64,000 nucleotides of DNA. Source: Planctomycetota bacterium. Its GTDB lineage: Bacteria > Planctomycetota > Planctomycetia > Isosphaerales > Isosphaeraceae. The translations under genes and the position numbers were made by a program. This document shows positions 1 to 7,287 of the stretch, one piece after another. The notes beneath the pieces were generated by a model. The model had not been told where the DNA came from. It ran no database searches and saw only the letters and a program-made list of their open reading frames with translations. Where the stretch lies: positions 1 through 64,000 of the forward strand of contig JAQGHR010000148.1 in assembly GCA_028291545.1 (NCBI GenBank), in the 5' to 3' direction. Numbering within the stretch: position 1 is the first letter of the stretch; each line of letters starts with the position of its first letter.

Positions 1-1
1 G

Positions 2-209
2 GCCCCGGAGGGGCCGGGGTGAATAGCCAGGGGCGACCCGCCCCTGGTCCCGGTCACGCCGGTCGCACTCGCCCGGTACGGGCGACGGAAGCCCTTCGCG
101 TCACGCCGATCCCGTCGCCCGTCCCGGGCGAGAATTTGTGGCGTGCGCGGGGTATGCCGGGGACCAGGGGCGTACCGCCCCTGGCTATTGACCCCGGCCC
201 CTCCGGGGC
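2..209. repeat. Large branched inverted repeat
   Basis: Positions 2-35 are the reverse complement of 176-209 with one mismatch. After a 3-nt internal loop the pairing continues with 39-51 against 160-172, which is perfect. The result is a stem of about 50 positions per arm closing a 108-nt interior. The interior holds further small GC-rich palindromes at about 70-86 (cgcccggtacgggcg) and 115-130 (cgcccgtcccgggcg), so the whole folds as a branched structure. No convincing gene overlaps it. It could be a MITE-like or REP-like element, or a structured RNA; the sequence alone does not decide. The left edge of the window may cut it. Confidence 0.8.
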
Positions 210-528
210 AAAGACCACAATCCGGATAGCCTCTAAGCCGCGATCATCAAATAGGTCAAGCCAATGGTCTTGACCGTTGATTCGCGAGCGAGACGAGCAT
301 TTCGAATCGCGACTTCGAGAGGTTCTTTGCTGAACGTCGCCGACAGGTTCAAGCTCGTCGAAGATGCCACAATTTTCCAATGGCCTGTCGGACATCACGT
401 CATTCTCTCTAGCTGATGCGAGAATTAGACGTAAGTTTGCCGGGATGGTCCAATCGTAAACTTCATCCCTGCCCTACCAAACGCTCCCGAATCCTCTGGT
501 TGTCGGCGATGACCGACGTTGCTCATCG
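210..528. other. Gene-free stretch downstream of ffh
   Basis: This is the remainder of the 528-bp gene-free left end. The short open frames here have no recognisable family features. I see no tRNA, no clear T-tract terminator and no promoter. Confidence 0.5.
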
Positions 529-2043
529 TCAGGCTCGCGGCACGGGCGAAGCCCCATCGTCGTCTCGCTCACCGCGCAGCTCGCGGCGTTTCTTTCGGTC
601 TTCCTTTTCCCTCTGTTTCTTCAGCTTCTCCCTCTCCTTGGGAGTCAGCCGCTTCCCGGTCCCTTGTTTCGGGGCGACGAGTCTGGCGCCCGGATTGAAG
701 GCGCCGGCTTTGCCGAGGCCGGACATCATCTTGATCTTGTCGAGCATCGACATCGTGGCCATCTGCTTGACGAAGGCGGCCATGGCGTCGAATTGCTTGA
801 CGAGGCCGGAAATATCGGAGGGATCGACGCCGGCACCGGCCGCGATGCGGCGGCGGCGGGGGATGTCGATGAGGTGGGGGTTGCTGCGCTCCTGGGGCGT
901 CATGCTGTCGATGATGCCCTGGATCCGCTTGACCTCGCCGTCTGCGTCGATGCCGTCCAGGCCGCCGGCCATCTGGCTCATGCCGGGGATCTTGCTCACC
1001 AGATCCTTGACCGAGCCCATCTTCTTCATCTGAACGATCTGCTGGCGGAAGTCGGTGAGATCGAACTTGCCCTTGGCGAGCTTTTCTTGCTGCCTGCGGG
1101 CTTCGTCCTCGTCAACGGCGTCCTGGGCGGCTTCGACAAGGCCGACGATGTCGCCCATGCCGAGCATCTGGCCAACGAGACGCTCGGGGTCGAACGGCTG
1201 GAGCTTATCCAGCTTCTCGCCCATGCCGACGAACTTGATCGGCACACCAGTGACCTGCCGCACCGAAAGGGCCGCGCCACCGCGAGCGTCACCGTCGAGC
1301 TTGGTCAGGATCACCCCGTCCAGCTCGAGCGCTTCATTGAAGGCCGCGGCGGAGGCGACGGCGTCCTGGCCGGTCAGCGCGTCGCAGACGAAGTAGACCT
1401 GGTGAGGCTTGACCTTCTTCTCGATCAGGGTGAGCTCGGCCATCAGGTCGTCGTCGATGTGGAGACGGCCCGCCGTATCGAGGATGATCGTGTCGCGGCC
1501 CTGGCGATTGGCCTCGATCACCGCGTCCTGGCACACCTTGACGGGATTGCCGCCGGGTTCTCCGGCATGCACCGGGATCTGAAGCTGCTGACCGATCACC
1601 CGGAGCTGTTCGACGGCCGCTGGCCGCTGGAGGTCGGCCGCGACGAGGAGCGGTTTACGTCCCTGGGAGGCCAGGAGCCTCGCGAGCTTGCCGCACGTCG
1701 TCGTCTTGCCGGCGCCCTGCAACCCGCAAAGCATGAGGATCGTCGGGCCGGTTTTCTCGATGCGGATCGACGGATCGGCCGGCCCCATCAGGGCGACCAG
1801 TTCATCGTGGACGATCTTGACGATCTGCTGCTCCGGCCGCACCGCGCGGATCAGCTCCGCTCCGACGGCCTTCTCCGTGACCCGGGCCATGAACTCCTGA
1901 ACGACGTCATAGTTGACGTCAGCTTCCAGGAGGGCGGAGCGGACTTCGCGCAGACCTTCCCTGATGTTGGCTTCGGTGAGCAGTCCCTTGGCGCGGAAGC
2001 GGCCGAAGGCGGTACCGAGACGTTTCTGGATATCGTCGAACAT
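529..2043 (-). CDS. ffh: Signal recognition particle protein Ffh
   Basis: This is the 504-residue GTPase subunit of the signal recognition particle, which binds signal sequences on ribosomes and targets membrane proteins to FtsY. The order is the usual one: N-terminal helical domain from MFDDIQKRLG, G domain with the P-loop GLQGAGKTT, DTAGR and TKLDGDARGG motifs, then a methionine-rich M domain (KKMGSV, SMLDKIKMMSGL) and a basic tail. The ATG at 2043 is chosen because Ffh proteins begin MF(D/E)xI and the 36 codons upstream do not resemble the family. Length is slightly above the usual 450-480 because of a lysine/arginine-rich C-terminus. A sigma70-like promoter lies just upstream (2085-2113). 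Nothing resembling 4.5S RNA is visible nearby. Confidence 0.97.
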   Translation of the reverse strand: MFDDIQKRLGTAFGRFRAKGLLTEANIREGLREVRSALLEADVNYDVVQEFMARVTEKAVGAELIRAVRPEQQIVKIVHDELVALMGPADPSIRIEKTGPTILMLCGLQGAGKTTTCGKLARLLASQGRKPLLVAADLQRPAAVEQLRVIGQQLQIPVHAGEPGGNPVKVCQDAVIEANRQGRDTIILDTAGRLHIDDDLMAELTLIEKKVKPHQVYFVCDALTGQDAVASAAAFNEALELDGVILTKLDGDARGGAALSVRQVTGVPIKFVGMGEKLDKLQPFDPERLVGQMLGMGDIVGLVEAAQDAVDEDEARRQQEKLAKGKFDLTDFRQQIVQMKKMGSVKDLVSKIPGMSQMAGGLDGIDADGEVKRIQGIIDSMTPQERSNPHLIDIPRRRRIAAGAGVDPSDISGLVKQFDAMAAFVKQMATMSMLDKIKMMSGLGKAGAFNPGARLVAPKQGTGKRLTPKEREKLKKQREKEDRKKRRELRGERDDDGASPVPRA

Positions 2044-2084
2044 GGCCGGTGAATTCCGCAGTCCGGTCGGGTCGCAAGCAAAAT

Positions 2085-2113
2085 ATGATATCGCGCAACC
2101 CGGCCGATCGCAA
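2085..2113 (-). promoter_or_regulatory. Probable sigma70-type promoter of ffh
   Basis: On the minus strand TTGCGA (2113-2108) and TATCAT (2090-2085) are separated by exactly 17 nt. The -10 box ends 41 nt before the ffh ATG. Called by eye from consensus match only. Confidence 0.45.
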
Positions 2114-2470
2114 CGCCAACGGGCGAGCGGTCGAGAGGATTGCCTGGTCAAAATCCAGGTGTTTCACGCAGTGACGGGGAGGGAACGCAGCGGACGCGAT
2201 GAAACGAGACGAGAAAATTTGAGCGAATGGGCAAGTGCGTGAGCAGGACGACCGCAGCCTCTCTCAGGTAAAAGTCTCGTCACGATGGAGCGTGACCGCA
2301 CGTCTCGGCCTGAATCGCCTCAGTCCAGCATTCTTCCGGCATCACTTCACGATGAATAAAAATCCCCCGGGAGGAATCGAAACTCTTCACTCGGCGATTT
2401 TCGCCGTCGATCGAGAGTCGAGACCTCGGTCCTCACGAAAATCATCGCGATGAGACCGGGATTTGATCCC
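2114..2470. other. Gene-free stretch between ffh promoter and response regulator
   Basis: Together with the promoter and hairpin on either side this makes up the 470-bp gap 2044-2513. I see no credible gene, tRNA or repeat in it. The short open frames that cross it lack a ribosome binding site and family features. Confidence 0.5.
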
Positions 2471-2497
2471 AGAATCTCACGAATCGCGTGGGATTCT
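2471..2497 (-). terminator. Hairpin 3' of the response regulator gene
   Basis: agaatctcacg (2471-2481) pairs with cgtgggattct (2487-2497) with one G-U pair and a 5-nt loop. It lies 16 nt past the stop codon of the response regulator gene. There is no T-tract, so it is only a weak terminator candidate. Confidence 0.35.
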
Positions 2498-2513
2498 CGC
2501 CACGCAAGCGGCC

Positions 2514-2924
2514 TCACCCCGCCATCGCATTATGCAGGGTCGCCCGTAACGAGGCGGCCGAGTAGGGTTTCGGCAGGAAATGGCGGACCCCCGCCTCGCG
2601 GAGGTTGGCGATGATCTGATCGTCGAGAGCGGCCGAGCAGGCCACGATCGGGAGTGAGGGGCGATCACGGTGGACCCTGCGAGCGACTTCCACGCCATCG
2701 AGGAGCGGGAGCATGATGTCGAGCAGGATCACGCTGAGGTCGGAATGACACTCGCAGACCTGATCGATCGCCGCCTCGCCGTCGGGGGCCTCGCGAATAT
2801 CGAATCCCCAGGACTGAAGCGTTCGCACGACAACCCGTCTAAGCATGGCGTCATCTTCGACGACCAGCACGCACTTTGTCTCATCCTCGTCGCAACCGCC
2901 CAAGTCCGCGATGTTCTCGCTCAC
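2514..2924 (-). CDS. Single-domain response regulator (CheY-like)
   Basis: The 136-residue protein is a lone receiver domain. It carries the acidic pocket E23-D24-D25 (VVEDD), the phospho-acceptor D69 (LLDIMLP), S97 in the switch position and K119 in the KPYS motif. No output domain follows, so signalling must be by protein contact, as with CheY or Spo0F. The GTG at 2924 is preferred over an upstream GTG at 2969 because GGAGG sits 7 nt before it. No histidine kinase lies nearby, so the partner kinase must be encoded elsewhere. The fold is certain, the pathway unknown. Confidence 0.85.
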   Translation of the reverse strand: MSENIADLGGCDEDETKCVLVVEDDAMLRRVVVRTLQSWGFDIREAPDGEAAIDQVCECHSDLSVILLDIMLPLLDGVEVARRVHRDRPSLPIVACSAALDDQIIANLREAGVRHFLPKPYSAASLRATLHNAMAG

Positions 2925-3031
2925 ACGATCGCCTCCACGGCTCCAGAGAAGCTCAATGCTCGCGGACACGGTAGGATGACAGGTTCAGCTTCAGAACACA
3001 AGCCTCGCACATGATACCCTTAATTTCTTGA

Positions 3032-4552
3032 TCATCCGGAGGACCAAACGCGCACCCGGAAGCCGAGGGCGAGCGACAGGGAGAGCATCTCGCCGAAAAT
3101 GTCGCCGTAGGCCACGGCGATATGGTTGCTCATGTAGTGGGCCATGATGGTATCCGGTGAACAGCCCAGGTCGGCGGCCATGAAAGGCCATTGACGCGTG
3201 GTGCCACGCCACCAGGATTCGCGGACCGCCTCGGGCAACTCGACGGATTCCCCGCGACCCAGATCCATGACGAGCTCTCCCTCACGGTCGATCCAGGCTC
3301 TCGCCCACGTGATTGGACCGGGGAGGCTGACACCCGCGAATGTGCCGCCGGGAACGGGGAAATATCCGGAAGGCTGTCGATAGCTGTGGACCCCGCGAAG
3401 GCTGTCAACGTCGTGGTTGAAGGCGTAGGCGGAGCAACTTCCCGAGTTCAGGAGCACCCAGAGGAAGCGTCCCTCATGCATCGCTCCCCAGCGAACATCG
3501 TGGAACATCACCGCGCCGGGTTGGCCACTGGCTTCCAGAATCCGTTTCATGAGCTCCATCGGGACCAGATTGCCCTGATCGGCTTCCGTACTCGTGATGA
3601 TCGGGTGCCCATTGGTTTCTGGCCGAGCATGCGAGTTCAAGAGCCCCTCGGCGAAGTCGCTCGGCGGCAGCAGGTTCAAGAGGCCGAGCTGATACTGCCA
3701 TCCCAGGCAATCGGCCTGGAACTCGTCCATCAAGTCGAGGACGGCGAGATAGCCGCGAAGTTGCTCCTTCGTCGCCTGCTCGGTGAAGTCCTCGGCGTCG
3801 GGCTCTCCCCAGTGGAAGGTGACGCCCTTCTCACGAACGAACTGGAATGCGGCGTCAATCCGCCCGGGTTGGATCGATCGGGCGCGATCGACGAGCCAGG
3901 CCTGGTCAACCTTGTGCTCGCTGAACCCGATCGGATACAGGAGCCTCGGGCCGAAATAGCCGTTGATCATGCCCATTGACGTGTCGCCCAGCATCAGGGC
4001 GAGAATGCGCTTGCGCTTGATCTGGGCCAGCACACGATCGGCGATGGCGACGGCGTCCGAGGAGACCGACGCCGAGGCATGGATTTCCGAGCTGTCGTAC
4101 GCGATTTGCCCCGTCGAACACCATTCGTCCAGTCGTTCCATGAAGCCGGCGTCCGCCGTCCAATCGGGTGCATCCGACCAGATCCGGGAGGCATGACGCC
4201 CGACGCTTTCCAGGGACGCACCCGTGTTGAGGAGTGCGACCAGGCCAGGCCATGTCCCCGAGAAGTTGGATGAGAGGAGCAAGGGATTGTCTTTTCCGAC
4301 GACGCCGTCCACGGTATGCGGCGCGTACGTCCAGTGGACGAAGACCCCGACCATCGGGTCGTCGATCGGCCCGAGCTTGCGGATCGCGTCGTCGGGCCTG
4401 GTGAGATAGCCTTCCACGAGATAGGGCGAGCGGCCGAGCTTCTCAAGCGCCAGGAAAAGCTGCCGTGTGGTCTCTCGCGACTGGGGCAAGGCCCACTCAT
4501 TCGGCTTGGCCCGATAGTCTCCCGGCCAGAAAACGGCGACTTTCCGCGACAT
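3032..4552 (-). CDS. L-fucose isomerase-like protein
   Basis: This 506-residue protein resembles the FucI/AraA aldose-ketose isomerase family. The C-terminal half aligns by eye with E. coli FucI. E323 (STEADQGN) and D352 (FHDVRW) match the metal ligands FucI E337 and D361, and H477 (SNHIAVAYGD) matches H528. Further shared blocks are AEGLLNS and LNSGS. The N-terminus (SRKVAVFWPGDYR) is the expected Rossmann-like start. The substrate cannot be told; many planctomycetes carry such genes for deoxysugar breakdown. ATG 4552 is chosen because the family-like sequence starts there; a second ATG nine codons upstream at 4579 is possible. It is divergent from the flavoprotein gene at 4692 with 139 bp between. 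Confidence 0.75.
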   Translation of the reverse strand: MSRKVAVFWPGDYRAKPNEWALPQSRETTRQLFLALEKLGRSPYLVEGYLTRPDDAIRKLGPIDDPMVGVFVHWTYAPHTVDGVVGKDNPLLLSSNFSGTWPGLVALLNTGASLESVGRHASRIWSDAPDWTADAGFMERLDEWCSTGQIAYDSSEIHASASVSSDAVAIADRVLAQIKRKRILALMLGDTSMGMINGYFGPRLLYPIGFSEHKVDQAWLVDRARSIQPGRIDAAFQFVREKGVTFHWGEPDAEDFTEQATKEQLRGYLAVLDLMDEFQADCLGWQYQLGLLNLLPPSDFAEGLLNSHARPETNGHPIITSTEADQGNLVPMELMKRILEASGQPGAVMFHDVRWGAMHEGRFLWVLLNSGSCSAYAFNHDVDSLRGVHSYRQPSGYFPVPGGTFAGVSLPGPITWARAWIDREGELVMDLGRGESVELPEAVRESWWRGTTRQWPFMAADLGCSPDTIMAHYMSNHIAVAYGDIFGEMLSLSLALGFRVRVWSSG

Positions 4553-4555
4553 GGT

Positions 4556-4584
4556 CACTGGTCCTCGATCACTGGTCACTGGTC
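4556..4584. repeat. Three short direct repeats in a divergent promoter region
   Basis: The octamer CACTGGTC occurs at 4556-4563, 4570-4577 and 4577-4584, so starts are spaced 14 and 7 nt. The repeats sit between two divergent genes (starts at 4552 and 4692), where an operator would be expected. No regulator gene is adjacent. Confidence 0.45.
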
Positions 4585-4691
4585 CCGGGGCACAGGGCGT
4601 TGTAGAAGGGCACTATACTCGACGAACCCGCTCGGACCTAGCCATTGCGAATACGGGCGAACTGACCACGGGCAAGGGACCAGGAATCGAC

Positions 4692-6167
4692 ATGTACGAC
4701 CTCGTTGTGATTGGAGGCGGCGCCGGCGGTGTGGGCGTGGCCGTGGCCGCCGCGAAGGTCGGCGCCCGAGTCGCCCTGATCGAGAAGGCCAGGCTGGGCG
4801 GCGAGAGCACGCACACGGCCGGCATCCCGACGCAGGCGCTCCTCAAGGCGGCCCAGGTCGCGCACCGGGCGCGCAAGTCGTCGATCTTCGGAATCCAGTG
4901 TGGCCCCGTCACGATCGATTTCGCCGCCGTGATGTCGCGAGTGAGGTCGTTGGCCGAAAGCCTCTCCAATCGTGACTCCGAAGAGAGTCTGCGGTCGACA
5001 GGGATCGACGTTTTTCCGGGAACGGCGGCGTTCGAGGCGTACGACTCGGTCGTGATCGACGGGAAAACCCGGGTCAGTGGTTCGCGGTTCGTGATCGCCA
5101 CCGGATCGCGGTCCGCCATCCCCGAGATCCCCGGCCTGCGCGAAAGCGCATACCTCACGAGCGAGACGATCTGGGGGATCGACGAGCTGCCCGAATCCCT
5201 GGCCATCCTTGGCGCCGGGCCGGTCGGGCTGGAGCTGGGCCAGGCCTTCGCCCGGCTAGGTTCCAAAGTCACGATCCTGGAAACGGACTCAGAAATCTTG
5301 AGCGAGGAAGACCCCGATGGCGCGAGCGAACTGCGCCAGCGACTCTGCGACGAAGGGATAACTTTTTTCACGGACATCGAGGTCACGGGTGTTGGACCCA
5401 AGGACGGTAAGACGCTGATCAAATTCCGCTCGAAACGGGAAGGCTCGACGTACGAGGCGATGCGCTCTCATCTGCTGGTCGCAACGGGCCGGCTGGCCAA
5501 TATCGAGGGCCTGAATCTGGAGGCCGTCGGAATCCACGCGACGCCGGAGCAAGGTATCCCGGTTAACGAATACCTGGTCACCGAAAGCCCCCACATTTAC
5601 GCGATCGGGGACGTCACGGGCCGCGATCGCTACACCCATGCGGCCGAGCGCGAGGCCTCGATCGTCTTCCAGAATGCCGTGCTGCGGCTGTCGAAAAAAT
5701 TTCGCGACGACGCCATGCCCCGGACGACGTTCACCGATCCGCAATTCGCATCGGTGGGGATGACCGAGAAACAGGCTCGCCACGATCACCCGAATTGCCG
5801 TGTATTTCAGCTCGACCTCGCCGGGCTCGAACGTGCCAGGATTGATGCCGCCGGAGGGATCGCGAAGGTCCTCACGAGCGAGTCGGGCAAGATCCTCGGG
5901 GCCACGATCGTCGGCGAGGACGCCAGCCTGGTGCTCCAGGAATTCGTCCTGGCGATCGAACACAATCTTTCGCTGAATGATCTGAGTGCGACGATGCAAC
6001 CTTTCCCGACCATGGCCTCGGTCATCCGGTCCCTGGCGAGCCAGTTTGGCGAAACCCGTCTGGAGAAAGGCTTCGTCAAGACCGCCCTGAGGTGGTTGTA
6101 CGGGTTCGATCCCGGTAGGAGAGCCGTGGCGTCACCGATCAGAGAACAACAGGCGGAGCATAAATAG
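4692..6167 (+). CDS. FAD/NAD disulfide-reductase-fold flavoprotein lacking redox cysteines
   Basis: This 491-residue protein has the full architecture of the dihydrolipoamide dehydrogenase/mercuric reductase family. It has an FAD-binding GGGAGGVG near residue 8, an NAD(P)-binding ILGAGPVGLELGQ near 176, a second FAD motif (YAIGDVTG) and a C-terminal dimerisation domain. The redox-active CxxxxC segment reads GGESTHTAGIPTQAL: S39 and G44 replace both cysteines and Q48 replaces the usual lysine. The C-terminal His-Glu pair is also changed (PFPTMAS; F438 and S443). Soluble transhydrogenase SthA likewise has a THWGTIPSKAL segment without the disulfide, so a transhydrogenase or other NAD(P)H-FAD reaction is more likely than disulfide chemistry. 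ATG 4692 is chosen as the first residue of the FAD motif, with AGGA upstream. A TATACT -10-like box lies at 4614-4619. Confidence 0.85.
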   Translation: MYDLVVIGGGAGGVGVAVAAAKVGARVALIEKARLGGESTHTAGIPTQALLKAAQVAHRARKSSIFGIQCGPVTIDFAAVMSRVRSLAESLSNRDSEESLRSTGIDVFPGTAAFEAYDSVVIDGKTRVSGSRFVIATGSRSAIPEIPGLRESAYLTSETIWGIDELPESLAILGAGPVGLELGQAFARLGSKVTILETDSEILSEEDPDGASELRQRLCDEGITFFTDIEVTGVGPKDGKTLIKFRSKREGSTYEAMRSHLLVATGRLANIEGLNLEAVGIHATPEQGIPVNEYLVTESPHIYAIGDVTGRDRYTHAAEREASIVFQNAVLRLSKKFRDDAMPRTTFTDPQFASVGMTEKQARHDHPNCRVFQLDLAGLERARIDAAGGIAKVLTSESGKILGATIVGEDASLVLQEFVLAIEHNLSLNDLSATMQPFPTMASVIRSLASQFGETRLEKGFVKTALRWLYGFDPGRRAVASPIREQQAEHK

Positions 6168-6209
6168 GCCGCGAGAGTCGTTCAATCATTCTCAACATTC
6201 TCGATCCGG

Positions 6210-6617
6210 CTAGGCACCGCCCTTCTTCAGCTTTCGTTCGACTCGCCGACGGAAGCGATCGACGTCGATGACCCGACGGCGATGCAGTCCCTTGGCGACG
6301 ATCTCGGTGCCGTCGTGGGCCTCGATCTGGAAGGTGACGATCGGCCCGTCGGCGTGAATCACGCGAGCGCGGCACGTGACTGTGAAGCCCTCGGGGACCG
6401 GGGCGAGGTGCTCGACCTCGATGAACGAGCCGACGCTTCGCTCGTTCTCGGAGAGGCAGGGCGTCAGGGCATGCCTCGCCGCGTATTCCAGATGGGCGAT
6501 CAACGATGGGGTCGAGAGCACGCGCGGCATTCGATCATCGGCGAACACGATCGTGTTCCCGGGGCCGACCACGACGATTTCCTCGGCCGACATGCCCAGC
6601 CTCGGAGCCTGTTTCAC
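6210..6617 (-). CDS. FlK-like hotdog-fold thioesterase
   Basis: The 135-residue protein matches the fluoroacetyl-CoA thioesterase (FlK)-type hotdog family. T36, E44 and H70 (STPSLIAHLE; VEHLAPVPEG) have exactly the spacing of the FlK catalytic residues T42, E50 and H76. The family hydrolyses small acyl-CoA thioesters in the cytoplasm. Real FlK activity on fluoroacetyl-CoA is not implied, and the natural substrate is unknown. The gene is convergent with the flavoprotein gene, 42 bp from its end, and has no obvious operon partner. Confidence 0.8.
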   Translation of the reverse strand: MKQAPRLGMSAEEIVVVGPGNTIVFADDRMPRVLSTPSLIAHLEYAARHALTPCLSENERSVGSFIEVEHLAPVPEGFTVTCRARVIHADGPIVTFQIEAHDGTEIVAKGLHRRRVIDVDRFRRRVERKLKKGGA

Positions 6618-6689
6618 GGGAAGTTCCTCACAGCTCTCGCTTAATTTCTGGACAGATTGATCGAATCATCGGGTTCCCGAGGGTGACGC

Positions 6690-6718
6690 TTGACCCAGGA
6701 CATCGGGAAAACGATAAT
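6690..6718 (+). promoter_or_regulatory. Sigma70-type promoter of the ferredoxin gene
   Basis: TTGACC (6690-6695) and GATAAT (6713-6718) are 17 nt apart, close to the sigma70 consensus. Transcription would start near 6725, giving a leader of about 75 nt before ATG 6800. Confidence 0.55.
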
Positions 6719-6799
6719 GATTATTGTTTCGCCCTGATGACGGTGGAAAGCCCGTCTGGCGATCGAGTGATATTTCCTTCCGTTCTGGACACCAATTTC

Positions 6800-7168
6800 A
6801 TGGCGTCTTCCATCGCAGGCAAACCCCGGAAGGTCGTACCGAAGATCCTCGCGGTGATTCACGCCGACGGATGCACGGGTTGCGAGGCCTGTATCGAGGT
6901 TTGCCCCGTCGAATGCATCTATAAAGTCCCCGGGGAAGAACACCCGAGCTTGCAGTCGTGGTGCGACGTGGATCTCGACCGTTGCATTGGATGCAAGCAC
7001 TGTGCCCAGGTCTGCCCCTGGGACGCGATTGACATGATCTCGACGTACGAGGTCGCTCATGCGGTGGCTTACAAGGGCGGACCGCCCGAGTACGTCGAGC
7101 GACATTGGGACGACCTGGTGGACTCGGCGCAGAGAAACGCCCACGCCCTCGGATCGAAGACGAAATAA
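6800..7168 (+). CDS. 2[4Fe-4S] ferredoxin
   Basis: The 122-residue protein is a small cytoplasmic electron carrier. Its two cluster motifs are C25-x2-C28-x2-C31-x3-C35-P and C62-x2-C65-x2-C68-x3-C72-P. An extra C39 follows the first motif, and about 40 extra residues follow the second. The redox partner is unknown. The flavoprotein at 4692 and the FlK-like gene are near but not in the same operon. ATG 6800 is chosen because the promoter at 6690-6718 leaves almost no leader before the alternative ATG at 6737; neither has a strong ribosome binding site. Confidence 0.85.
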   Translation: MASSIAGKPRKVVPKILAVIHADGCTGCEACIEVCPVECIYKVPGEEHPSLQSWCDVDLDRCIGCKHCAQVCPWDAIDMISTYEVAHAVAYKGGPPEYVERHWDDLVDSAQRNAHALGSKTK

Positions 7169-7287
7169 CCCCGCCTGCTTCGGATTCACCGCCTCTTCCG
7201 CCCGAATAACCTCGGTAGGTCCACGCCGTGCGCGCGAGAACGGTTGTCCCGTCGTCGTCGCATCGTGGTCGTCTCCGGAGAGATCTC

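Noticed and set aside
54..398. A possible small protein gene at the left end
   Set aside because: It covers the inverted repeat, has no ribosome binding site and no family-like sequence.
2044..2513. Possible 4.5S RNA or tRNA near ffh
   Set aside because: The conserved SRP RNA core and a T-arm GTTCRA sequence with acceptor pairing are absent.
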